Below, one piece after another: positions 35,654 to 46,319 of a stretch of 64,000 nucleotides of DNA; position 1 is the stretch's first letter; each line of letters opens with the position of its first letter. This stretch comes from Saposhnikovia divaricata (lineage: Eukaryota > Streptophyta > Magnoliopsida > Apiales > Apiaceae): the NCBI GenBank assembly GCA_036435485.1, contig CM071598.1, positions 124,250,148 through 124,314,147 of the forward strand, given 5' to 3'. The notes beneath the pieces are model-generated. The model saw only the letters and a program-made list of their open reading frames with translations, did no database searches and was not told the origin of the DNA. Position numbers and translations under genes: made by a program.

Positions 35654-35871
35654 TTTGTACTTCCTCCTGAACAAAAAAATAAAACAGCTACTAACACACT
35701 AGAAATTGCCCAGATATATCACCAGATCGAGCTGTAATACTCCATAATCGACCTCAATTCCTCGTTTAAATACGAAGAATGGACAATGAAACTCAAGGAA
35801 CAAGTAAAAAAGTAGCTCCGAGCACTCAGAATATCACGACTATTAAATGAGCTGATAAGTCCGGGATCTTA

Positions 35872-38800
35872 ATGGCTCCTCAGGCATTGTTTGCCTCGCC
35901 TCCAAGACCGAGTTTATCAGATCCGTTAAACGGATCTCGTCCATCGAAGAAGGACTCCAGGCAGCTGGTTTTAACACCACAAGGAAAATATGTTTTAACG
36001 AGCGACGCTCGTCTGCATCTATTAAAGCTTAAAAGGCAAAAAGAAGGGCTAAGTGGAGCTACGAATAATGTTATTGTTGATGATGAGCTTCGACAGTTAG
36101 ATGTGGAAAGACAAATATTAGCTAAGAAACTAAAAAAGAGAAAGGAGATAATCAGGTTGTAGAAAGAACTCCATGAGATGTCCGAAGGTCACACTTCCTC
36201 GGAATATCAAACGGAAAATTACGAGTCTTCGTGGAGGACATCTACGGGGAGTAAGCACTCCAAGGCAGAGGTGTCTTCTGACTCGTTATCGTCAAGGAAA
36301 CATAAAACCAGGAATAAGAAAAAGGAGTACTCGGAGAGTGATGATGAAGATTATGAGAAGGAAGAATCGAGTACGGCTAGTCTATCAGCGAAAGATATAT
36401 TGAGATTCAAAGAGTTCATAAAGTCCCACTCGGGGGAGACTGAAGTCTCTTCGGAGAGTCCATTAGTTAAAAGTATCGAAAAGGCCAAAGTAAATAGGGA
36501 TCTCAAGGTGCCACCTATGGATCAGTTTGTTGGCTCCACAGACCCCTACGATTTCATCAACCGCTTTGATGGGAGAATGTCCTTTTTCGGACACAGCGAA
36601 ATGGTGAAGTGCTAGTTCTTCCCGACGTGTCTAAAGGGCACAGACCTCATGTGGTTCAATAACTTGCCAGCTAGGTCAATAAAATCATGGGCTAGTTTGA
36701 AGGAAAAGTTCAAGTCAAGATTCTCTACAAACAAGAAAGGCAAGAAGTTGACGGCCTCTCTTGTGAATATTTGCAAAAGGTCAAACGAGAGTCTACGGGA
36801 GTATTTAAATCGTTTCAGAGCAGAAATGATCCAGGTTCCAGATTTAGTAGAGAATTTAGCAATGACATATCTGGCAGCAGGAGTTGATAGAGCCAGACAT
36901 AATGCAGTTTTGGAGGAATATTTTGAAAAGGAACCTCAATCACTTCAAGCGGCTATACAGCTATTTGAATGAAGGTTAACTCTCCAGGAGGTTGTTGGCA
37001 GCATTCAATCTTCGAGATCTCCAAGAACAAAAATGAATAAGTTCATCGAACAGACCTCGCAGTGGGAATATCGCCGAGGTGATCGAGGTGCTCGAGGAGC
37101 GCAAAGGTCGCAAGCAAGGTCTCTAGTTAAAACAAAAAAAGTGGATACAGCCTCACATACATCAAATAGATCATCCACATCGCAGATGTCTCCACCTAAC
37201 CAACGTCCTTGGCTTCAGAGACCACGAGGTGATCAGGATTTCACAAAGCTTAATGCTGAAAGACCTTCAATACTTGGAATCCTTAAAGCTGACCCATCAT
37301 ATGTACCTCCAAGATTGATGAACCTTAACAGGCCTCCGAGTAACAAATTTTGTCACTATCACGAAGATACAGGGCATGACACGGAGAGATGTTATCAATT
37401 AAAAAATTTGATTGAGGATAAAATTCAGAAGGAGGAACTTTCTCACTTTGTGGAAAGAGGTGATGCGATGCAACAACAGAGAGATGAACCGGAAAGGGTC
37501 ATAGACACTATATCTGGTGGATGTACTTTAGGAGGCTCATCAAATAGAGCAAAAGTGTTTCAGGTGGATAATAAGAGGTCAATGAAAAACCCTTCTCTGG
37601 TAATATCATTTTCGGATGAGGATTTTGGAGATAGAGTTATTGAAGACCATCAAGATGCGTTGGTAATTACTACAAAAATTGAGACAAATACGCTCAAGAA
37701 AATTATGATTGATGACGGTAGCTCAGTTGATATTTTATATCAAGGTGCTTTCTCAAGAATGGAGTTGGGCGATAGAAAAGTTAATAGCGCAAAAGACGTA
37801 CCACTGTATGGTTTTGCTGGCAACGAAGTCAAAACAGTCGGGGTCATTGATATGCCTGTACTGTTTAGGTCTCCACCTTGCCAAAAATGGCTCATAGTTA
37901 AATTTCACATTGTTAATGCCGTCTCAAGTTATAACGCGATATTAGGGAGATCAACGATTGCAGCTCTAAGGGGCATAGTCTCCATAACACACCTGAAAAT
38001 GAAGTTTCCCACAGACTTCGATGTTGGTGAGGTGTGTGGAGACCAGAAATTAGCTCGACAATGTTACATAAGTTCAGCACTCCCAAACAAGTCGACTAGT
38101 TCATTGACTTTGGTGAATCAAGTGGTAGAGATGGTCCCAAGGGACATAATTGAACTTCCCAAACTGCCCAGTCATGAGCCGGTTGAACCAGTTGAGGAGA
38201 TTTGTCTATACCACAACGACCCTGAGAAGGTCGTCAAGATCGGAACAAAATTGACTATTGAACTTCGTGAAGCGCTCATTCAAACACTAAGAGAGTTCGC
38301 AGATATCTTTGCTTGGACTCCCAAGGACATGCCAGGGATCCCGGCTGAACTGGCTCTCCATCATCTCAACATAAAGCCAGGGGCTCAAGAAGTAAAGCAA
38401 AAAAGACGTATTTTCTCTAAGGAAAAGCAAGAGGCTATTGAAAAGGAAATCAACAGGCTACTTGAGGCGGACTTCATCAAGCCCGTCCAGTTCCCAAAGT
38501 GGATCGCTAACCCAGTTCTAGTCAAGAAAAGCAATGGCAAATGGAGAATGTGTATAAATTACTCGGATTTAAACAAAGCATGCCCCAATGATTTATATCC
38601 GTTACCTAATATTGATCAGCTCATCGACTCCACTGCGGGTAATGAGTTATTATTCTTCATGGATGCATTCTCAGTTAATAATCAAATCAAATTGGCTGAG
38701 CAGGATCAAGATGATACAACATTCATAACCTATAAAGGGGTCTTCAGGTTCAAGGTTACTCCCTTCAGTCTCTTACATGCAGGAGCGACGTTTCAACACG

Positions 38801-41409
38801 CAATGGACAAGATATTCGCTTCCAAAATTGGGAGAAACGTTCAGATTTACGTTGATGACAATATAGCCATGTCACCGACGGCCTCAGCTCACGTCAAGGA
38901 CCTCAGAGAAACTTTTGAAAGAGTAAGGGCTAGCACCATGTGATTAAATTCAGCAAAATGTTCCTTCGGATTGAGTGGGGGTCGATTTCTAGGATTTTTA
39001 CCCACTCAGAGAGGCATTGAGGCGGATCCAAACCAAGTAAAAGCCATTCAAAATGTTGTAGCCCCAAAGTGCCTCAAGGAACTCCAAGCTCTCGCAGGGT
39101 CCATTGCAGCTCTCAGACGTTTTATACCGCAATCTTCGAAGAAATGCCTCCCGATGTATGAGGCAATCAAGGAAGCTTCAAAAAATAAAACTTTCACTTA
39201 GACTAAGGAGTGTGAGGAAAGTTTACAAGGAATCAAGAATTTCCTGTTATCTCCACCAATCATGGCTAAACCTCTTCAATGCGAACCACTAAAGCTATAT
39301 TCATCAGCATCGGACTCAACCTTAGCTGCGGTATTGGTTAAAGAGGTAGATGCAGACTAGAAGCCCGTGTACTACACGAGCCATATACTCAAGGATGCCG
39401 AGACACGGTAATCAAACATAGAAAAACTTGCATATGCCTTAGTCATGGCCAGCAGAAAATTGAGACAATATTTCCAAGGAAGAACAATCATTGTGATGAC
39501 AAACCAGCCCTTACGTCGGGTACTTCATAAACCCGACATGACAGGACGATTGGCTTCATGGACCGTGGAGTTAAGTTAGTTTCACTTGGAATTTCAGCCG
39601 AGAACCGCAACAAAGTCTCAGGCTCTAGCAGATTTTATTACAGAATGTACATTTACTTCTTCCGAACTAGGAGAAATAATCTCAGATTCAAAGGACAAGG
39701 TTTGGACCTTATTTACGGATGGATCGTCCACTTCACAATCCGGGGGAGCAGGTGTCATCCTCACAAGCCCCGAGGGCTTCACCACTCGACAGGTCATTAA
39801 GTTCAAATTCTCCATGACTAACAATGAATCAGAATATGAAGGTCTCATAGCGGGTTTGATTCTATCCCGCCACTTGGAAGTGTCTGCCATAGACATATTT
39901 TGTGATTCCTAACTTGTAGTGAAACAAGTTCTGGGGGAATTTAAAACTCTTAATGAAAGAATGGGAGCATAGAGGAAAATCATTTCTGAACTACTACAAG
40001 ATTTCACATCGTGGACCATCAACAACATTGACAGATCTAACAACCAGTGGGCAGATGCCTTGTCAAAATTAGCCACCTCGGATACTTCAAGCACCTCAGA
40101 ACCTATATATTTCAGAGAGCTGCGTGAACCATCAATAGTTCGAAAAGAGGTACTTTGTGTGTCAACGCGGGAAGATTGGAGAGCCCCCATTATTAAGTTC
40201 ATTCAAGGAATACATGAGGAATTGGATAGACAAGAGGCAAGAAAAATAGCTATAAAAGCAAAGCATTATTGTTTAATCGACAACAAGCTGTTTAGGATAG
40301 CCTTGGTTGAACCGTTACTCAAGTGTGTTAATCAAGATGAAGCAAAAATAATTATGGTTGAGGTACACTCAGGGATTTGTGGCGACCACCTAGCTGGGAA
40401 AAATATGGCATTAAAAATCATGAGACATGGACTCTATTGGCCCACGATGCGCCAGGACTTTGAAGAGTTCACGAAGCAATGCGAACCTTGCCAAAAGTAC
40501 GGGTCCATGAACCATAGACCCTCAGTTCCTTTTAACCCAACAACAACTCCATGCCCCTTCTTTATGTGGGGCATTGACCTGCTGGGTCCTCTGCCAAAGA
40601 GTTCTAGGTAGTGCCAGTACATTATTGTTGCAGTTGACTACTTCACGAAATGGATGGAGGCAAGACCTCTAGCAAGGATAAGAGAGATCGAAGAAGTTTA
40701 TTTCTTCATGGAGCAGATAGTGTTCAGGTTTGGCGTGCCTAGAGTGGTTATCACAGACAACGGTACTCAGTTCACGGGAGTAAAATGAGTCAATGCAATG
40801 AACGAACTTGAAATCCAACATCTCAAAGCTTCAGTTGCGTACCCACAAGCAAATGGACAGGTGGAAATCACCAACAAAGCAATTTTGCAAGGACTAAAGA
40901 AGAGGCTGCTTGAGGCCAACAGGAATTGGGTTGACGAGCTGCCGAATGTGTTGTGGAGTCTACGAACTACTCTGAAAGCTTCCACAGGCGAAACTCCATT
41001 CAGGATGGCATATAGAACTGAGGCAGTATTACCGATTGAGATACGTTCGAAGTCTTTGAGGATTGAGAAGTTTGATCCTAAATCATCTGAGGAAGGTCTA
41101 AAGTTAAATGTCGACCTCCTCGAGGAGCTCAGGAACTCCACACAGGCCAACGTCTCCAAGTACCAAGAAAAAGTGGCAAAACTATACAACTCAAAGGTTA
41201 AACCAAGAGGTTTCCAGGTCAACGATCTTGTCTTAAAAGAGGCTGCGGCCTCGATGCCTTCAAAACAGAGCAAAATGTCCCCACCATGGGAGGGACCTTA
41301 CGGGGTCACGAAGGTCACCAATTCCGGTTCATACCAACTCGAGCACCTCGACGGGACTCCCGTGCTAAACACCTGGAATGCCATCCACCTCAAGAAGTTC
41401 TACCCATGA
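35872..41409 (+). pseudogene. Tat #2 gag-pol polyprotein, one frame with 12 premature stops
   Basis: A single frame of 1846 codons. Gag (35872 to about 37500): basic N-terminus, capsid-like FVGSTDPYDFINRF, MWFNNLPARSIKSW and FKSRFST, then a knuckle with CHYHEDTGHDTERC. Protease near 37705: IMIDDGSSVDIL, where Asp replaces the usual Asn after the catalytic Asp. RT (38400-38940): KWRMCINYSDLN, CPNDLYPLP, FMDAFS and YVDD near 38850. RNase H (39200-39580), then archaeal-type RNase H from about 39690 (LFTDGSS, NNESEYEGLIAGL). Integrase: HSGICGDHL, CEPCQK, WGIDLLGPLP, VDYFTKW, TDNGTQF and GQVEITNK. Stops are at 36160, 36613, 36970, 38941, 39199, 39358, 39409, 39577, 39910, 39970, 40609 and 40786. 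No frameshift occurs in 5.5 kb. Confidence 0.95.
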
Positions 41410-41599
41410 AATCTCCAGTAGACATCGTCTACTTTTCTAAGTTATTTAAGTTAAGGTATGAAGTAAGTTTCCAAATTTTCTATGTAATCAAGTCGCATTA
41501 GTAGTTCACTCTATTTAGGAGTAGATCATGATTTAAGTCGACATTTGTTTAAGCTTTTATGAATGAAGAATCTAGTTGGAGTAAAAATCTTTGTGTTAT

Positions 41600-42350
41600 C
41601 AGAACTATTATGCATGCTTTGAATTGTACATAGGCCAGTAAATTCTATCTCCAAAGACAACTCAATGTAAAGGTCAAAGACTCCAATGATATTTCCAACG
41701 TCAAAACAATAGAAAAGGTAAAGTGCAACACTTCGACCACTCCAAATAGCTCAAAGAGAAGTAGTCCATGTTTATCAATATCTCCTAATGCACCACGAAT
41801 AAAAAGAAAAGGTAAATGTCACCAACAAATAGAAATACAATCGAAGTTGATAAATTGCATCTCCAATCGGGGCGGGGGGCCGTCTTTCGAGTCGTTCTTA
41901 CGGCCGTGGTAGCTGCCGAGCCTCCTGGGGATTCGCCGATCATAGAGAGAAAGGTAAAGTACGCCATGACTACACTTAAAAAATTGCCAAATTATTAAAG
42001 GCCAAAACTCGACAATAGTAAGGTAAGGAGTCTCCAACTCCAAAATGGTGAAAAGGTAAAAGGTCTACTCCAAATTACAGGGGTAAAATGCGCCAAGAAA
42101 ATACTCAAAATTAATAAAGTTCTCCAATCAGAACAAAAAAGGTAAGGTTTACACCAAAATCGCCAATAAGAAAGGTAAAAAATTGCGCCAAAAATACAAG
42201 AACTACAAACTTCATGAAGCTCAAAGTGCTTCGTCGACACCTCCAATCTCAAAATAGTTAAAAGGTAAGGCTTAGGCCAAAAATACAAATAACGCCATTC
42301 AGATTCTGTGCCAAAAAAACAATTTAATCCCCAACAATTTGGCTATTTCA
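41600..42350 (+). repeat. Degenerate short repeats in the Tat #2 post-pol region
   Basis: Diverged copies of AAAGGTAAA followed by a CGCCA or CACCA word recur every 30-75 bases (for example near 41716, 41808, 41950, 42052, 42080, 42139, 42172 and 42262). This is the place where Tat elements often carry variable tandem repeats. A GC-rich patch (41868-41942) inside it is unlike everything around. Confidence 0.55.
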
Positions 42351-42886
42351 AGCAAATCAAGCACCTTTAAGACATCTCCAACTTACCAAGTACAAAAGAA
42401 AAAGGTATAGTTCACCAAGTACTAAAAAACTTTCTATATAGCAATAGAAAGGGTTCGAGCTAGACGACTCCAGTATCATCAAAACAAAACAAAAGTAAAG
42501 AACATCGAAGTCTTAATTATGACCACGCTACTAAACTCGCGAGCTTCAAAAATCTTACGAACATCTGTCGCCAAAGTTATAAAACACACCAAGCACAGAA
42601 ATATATGTAAGCTAGCTACAAAATAAGGACATACAAATGCGAATCAAGCGGAAGATAACATCAAAGGAACGACAAAGGCCCCATCATACCAGGGAAAAGT
42701 TCAAACAGCACAGCAGAATTCAGATAGAAAAAATACGATAAGTTAATTTTACATAAGGCCATCAGGGGCATACCCCCGGCTAAAAGCAAAGTCTTCAGGT
42801 GGTTTGAGCAACTTCTGAGGAACCTGTCTTTCCAAGATCTTTTTTCTTCGCCAAATCAGCAAGATAGTTCTCAAAGCCATGATCTT

Positions 42887-44842
42887 TCACATCAATTCCA
42901 AAATGGGCGAAACGAGCGACGCTCTCCCGTAACCATCTTCAAATGAAGTTAGGGACTCAGCTTGGCACTTTGACAATTGGATCGACAAGCCATCCAGCTT
43001 ACTCACAAGTTCAGCTCTTTCAGCTGCCCAAGCTTCGACTCCTTTAGCAAGATTCTTTTCTGAAGCTTCCGCAGATTTTTTCAAAGTCAACATTTCTGAT
43101 TGCAAGCTTTTCACCTGCCCGCTTAAGCCGTCACATTCCGTGATCAGTTCGGATTTCTCAGTCAACGCAGTAAAATGTTTCTTAGCGGCAATGTTGTTAT
43201 CATTTACCAAGTTTTTGGAAGTTTCCTCCAAACTTTCATTAAGTTTCCTCAGTTCCTTCACTTCCCGACGAAGCCTCCTCACCTCAACAACGTCAACCAC
43301 ATCTTCAAGGTTCAATAACCTCTCCAGCTCCATGGACAACTACAAAAAATATGTAATAATTAAAAATGAAAGCAAGCATAATGAAGGTAAAAAGAGGAGT
43401 TAAAGAGAAACAAGGTAAGCATAGAAAGAGTACCTTATCGACAAGACCTTTACAAGATCGAAGACTCCCTTCAATAACCAAACCAGAAGTATCTGCTTTA
43501 GTCTTCACCTTGTGAACGGACTCCGTGACATCCTCAGAAAACAAATCCATCTTACCAGAGCTCGGACAGCTCAACGGCTCCTTCAACTTCTTCGATTGAT
43601 TACCCTTAGATGTATGCCCCTCACGATGCCTCTTCCTCTCACGGTCCCTAGCAGTAGTGGCCTCGGAAGCCCCAACACCGGCTACAGCAGAAGGCGGCGT
43701 GAGGTCCTTTGAGACTACCTCAGGGCCACTTTCCACTCCAATACTGGGCATCATAGTCGAAGCTCCGGTGGCCTTACTCTTAACATGACGAGCTAGAAAA
43801 TCCTAAGTTGGCATGTTTGCAAACAGATCGACCACCTCAAATAGTTTCACACCCGCCACTGCAAACAAGAAAAGAAACGATTAAAAGAAGGAAATAAAAA
43901 TGGAAAGAAGAACACAAAAATGGGAAAGATTACAACAGTGATCACTCAAAAATTCGACATCTAAGAACTCTTCAGGTTGATATCTAACTTCGAAACCTAG
44001 GAAGTCTTGTAAATCCGAAGAGGTCATAGACCGCAATCGGTTCACAGACTTCAGACGCCCTGGTGAGTGAGCCTGCCACGGTCCAATCGCCCCCAGTTCG
44101 GGACCTTCATACCATGCCCACATCTTATGCCACCCAGAGTTGGATATGGGGGCCTCAACTAGCCTTTTACAACCTTCCTTTTTGTCAAGATAGAACTGGG
44201 TTCCATTACTTTTGAAGCGAAAATGGAGAAAAATAAATCAAGACTGGGAAATTGGTTAAGTTCATAGCATCTCGCGATAAGCCCATTGATCTGGAGAACC
44301 GCGTTAGGAACAAGTTGACTCAAGCCACAACCTAATGTTTGAAGTATAAAACGGAAAAAAGGGTGTAGAGGCAATCTTAGACCATACTCAAAATACACAT
44401 CCGGGATGGCATGACAGTTAGGATGAGGTGGCTTCCACATTCGGTCGCCGTCATTGGGGGCAAAAGCACTGTAATCTCGAGAAAAAGAGACAACTTGACC
44501 TAACTTATCAAGATCAGGAGGGTGCTTAGAATAAAAACTATGCTTATTAAACGACTTATTAGACTCAAAAAAAGCCCCAGAACGGGGTCTAACGACATCT
44601 TCAACTGAAGGGGTTTGGGAGGCAGATCCTGCAACAACAATGGTCTTACTAACAGACCCAGGGGAGAAAGATTCATCCTTTACAGGAACATAATTTCGAA
44701 GAAGATAACGAGATCGGCTAGTCCTTTCTACGGGTAAACTTTCAAGACTACCCTCACTCTCGATATGTTCTACACTCTCAGCAGAAGAATACGATGCTAT
44801 GGTGGCTTTCATAGTGATAGAAAAGAAAGAAAAACAAGACAA
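42887..44842 (-). pseudogene. Antisense extra gene (aORF) of the Tat #2 element, spliced
   Basis: A minus-strand gene between pol and the 3' LTR. The first part (44842-44159) is a 227-codon frame with a Ser-rich start and then HPNCHAIPDVYFEYGLRLPL, HPFFRFILQTLG and LVPNAVLQINGLIARCYEL, a domain often found in plant transposon-related proteins. Around 44200-44250 a frameshift moves the signal to the frame containing SGWHKMWAWYEGPELG (44123-43881). Further on, 43754-43434 is Lys/Arg-rich and is joined in phase to 43339-42887 by a GT...AG intron of 94 bases (43433-43340). The last exon is a long coiled coil (RRLRREVKELRKLNESLEE and similar). Antisense genes at this place are known in Tat elements such as Grande and Retand; their role is unknown. 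Confidence 0.75.
43340..43433 (-). other. Intron in the antisense gene of Tat #2
   Basis: On the minus strand the donor is AAG|GTACTC at 43433 and the acceptor is TTTTTTGTAG|TTG ending at 43340. Splicing keeps the frame: 107 codons from 43754 end exactly at 43434, and the next codon starts at 43339 and opens the coiled-coil exon. Without splicing the frame runs on through low-complexity hydrophobic sequence to a stop near 43305. Confidence 0.7.
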
Positions 44843-45210
44843 AGGAATAAAAGCAAAAAAGAAAGACGTAGAAAAGATAGGAACAGAGAAAGTACCTCAC
44901 ACACCACAAAGACGAAGGCTGGAAGGGTAAAGAAAAGGAAAATAAAGAATGAAGAAAGTAATTAGCATTTATAAACAAAAGAAGAAAGGAAAAGAAACAC
45001 TCTACCTCTTCAATGGATGGACACAACTTCCAAGACGTGGGAAAACGGACGGACAAGACAACTGCTACTGAGCGGGGAAATTTTTTTCTTTTTTCAAAAA
45101 ATGTATATACACACGCATAGGCAATTACCAAGTCTCTTGATATAATTTGTTGTATTGTAATATGGGCTGGTAAAGTAGATAATTTAAAAGACCTAAAGAT
45201 CTTTTTTACT

Positions 45211-45219
45211 TAGGGGGGA
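45211..45219 (+). promoter_or_regulatory. Tat #2 polypurine tract
   Basis: TAGGGGGGA just upstream of the 3' LTR, separated from it by CTGAA. It is the primer for plus-strand synthesis. Confidence 0.75.
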
Positions 45220-45224
45220 CTGAA

Positions 45225-45346
45225 TGTTGGGCCGCAGGCCCACTTAAAGAGTCAAGCCCATCAAAAGCCCAATTAGAAGTTCTATATATATCTTTGTAAT
45301 ACCCACTTGTAAGAGGATTGGTTGATTAATACACTATATTCTAACA
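45225..45346 (+). repeat. Tat #2 3' LTR, 122 bp
   Basis: TGTTGGGCCGCAGG...ATTCTAACA, followed by CATAT. It has five transitions relative to the 5' LTR. Confidence 0.95.
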
Positions 45347-45678
45347 CATATTAAGTTCTTAAATTTAGCACAAAATATCATTCCAATAATGTCCTAGTGG
45401 TGATTTCCTAAAATACTAGGAATCACTAGTCATTCCCTACTTTTGAGGAATGTCTAATTATTATTATCCAAATCATGGACAGGGGAAAGGATCAAGACAT
45501 GAAATTGTCATACAAGAGTAAAAAATTTTGAAAACAAGCTATGATATGTAGACACCTGTGCTAATATAAGGATGCATTGTGTATAGATAGATAGTAATAG
45601 AACATATCGCAAGAAATAAATGGCTTAGCTGAACACGTTAAGCAGTCATATGACGGTCTGCCTGAGCTTACAGTATGG
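45347..45678. other. Spacer, nothing recognised
   Basis: AT-rich sequence with no open frame or repeat that I can identify. Confidence 0.6.
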
Positions 45679-45680
45679 TA

Positions 45681-45980
45681 CTCCCTCCGTCCCATTTTGT
45701 ATGACACTCATTTCTTTTTTGGACGTCCCAAAAAGAATGAACCTACTAAACTTACTATTTTTGAACAATACTTTTCACTATTACACCCACTACTTCTCTA
45801 TTTTATACTCCCTTTTTATTAAATAAACACTATTACCCCCACTACTTTCCTACTTTACCCATTTTTTATGCACCCACCTTCACACCCAACCAACCACATG
45901 TTATCACCTAGCAAGTCAAATAGAATTTTCTTAATCTTCGTGAAAGTCAAACAGGCTCTTACAAATTGGGACGGAGGGAA
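45681..45980. mobile_element. Stowaway-type MITE (300 bp)
   Basis: Terminal inverted repeats are CTCCCTCCGTCCC and GGGACGGAGGGAA, flanked by TA on both sides (45679-45680 and 45981-45982), as in Tc1/mariner-derived Stowaway elements. It is non-coding and lies 340 bp beyond the 3' end of the NAC gene. Confidence 0.96.
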
Positions 45981-45982
45981 TA

Positions 45983-46319
45983 CTAGACAAGATCTAAAAC
46001 AACAAACCAAGAAAAGTTATAAAATATGTGGTGTTTTTTCCTAAGAATTTATTGACTCTGGAGGGGACTGCAAGATTGAAAACCAAAGACTAGCTTGACA
46101 GAGTATCTCCTGGAGCAAACTATCGTCATATATTCACATTAATTAAGGGTAAACTCTAAAAAAGCATACATACCAACAAAGCATACACACCAACAATCAA
46201 ATTTGTGCTAAAATAGATAGCTTGATAAATTAAATTACTGTGACATTATCATAAAACACTAATATCTACCATGAAACAAATTGCAATAAAACTTGTTTAA
46301 CATATCTAAATCTAAACTT
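45983..46319. other. 3' flank of the NAC gene
   Basis: AT-rich, without open frames or repeats. It should hold the NAC transcript's 3' untranslated region on the minus strand. I cannot fix a polyadenylation site. Confidence 0.5.

Larger units (their letters stand above)
35516..45346 (+). mobile_element. Ty3/Gypsy Tat-lineage retrotransposon #2, LTR to LTR
   Basis: A 9.83-kb element with 122-bp LTRs (35516-35637 and 45225-45346), PBS (35639-35653), one gag-pol frame (35872-41409), a repeat-bearing region (about 41600-42350), an antisense extra gene (42887-44842) and a polypurine tract (45211-45219). Flanking 5-mers are CCTAT and CATAT, a target duplication with one mismatch. The dual RNase H, PBS and antisense gene put it in the Tat lineage. 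The LTRs differ at 5 of 122 sites, all transitions. The element is structurally complete but its polyprotein is broken by stops. Confidence 0.95.

Noticed and set aside
35872..41409. Stop-codon readthrough or recoding as an explanation for the Tat #2 stops
   Set aside because: Twelve stops of all three kinds, scattered through catalytic domains, fit decay better than recoding.
41785..42288. Short open frames on both strands around the GC-rich patch
   Set aside because: They overlap each other, match nothing that I recognise, and lie in degenerate retroelement repeats.
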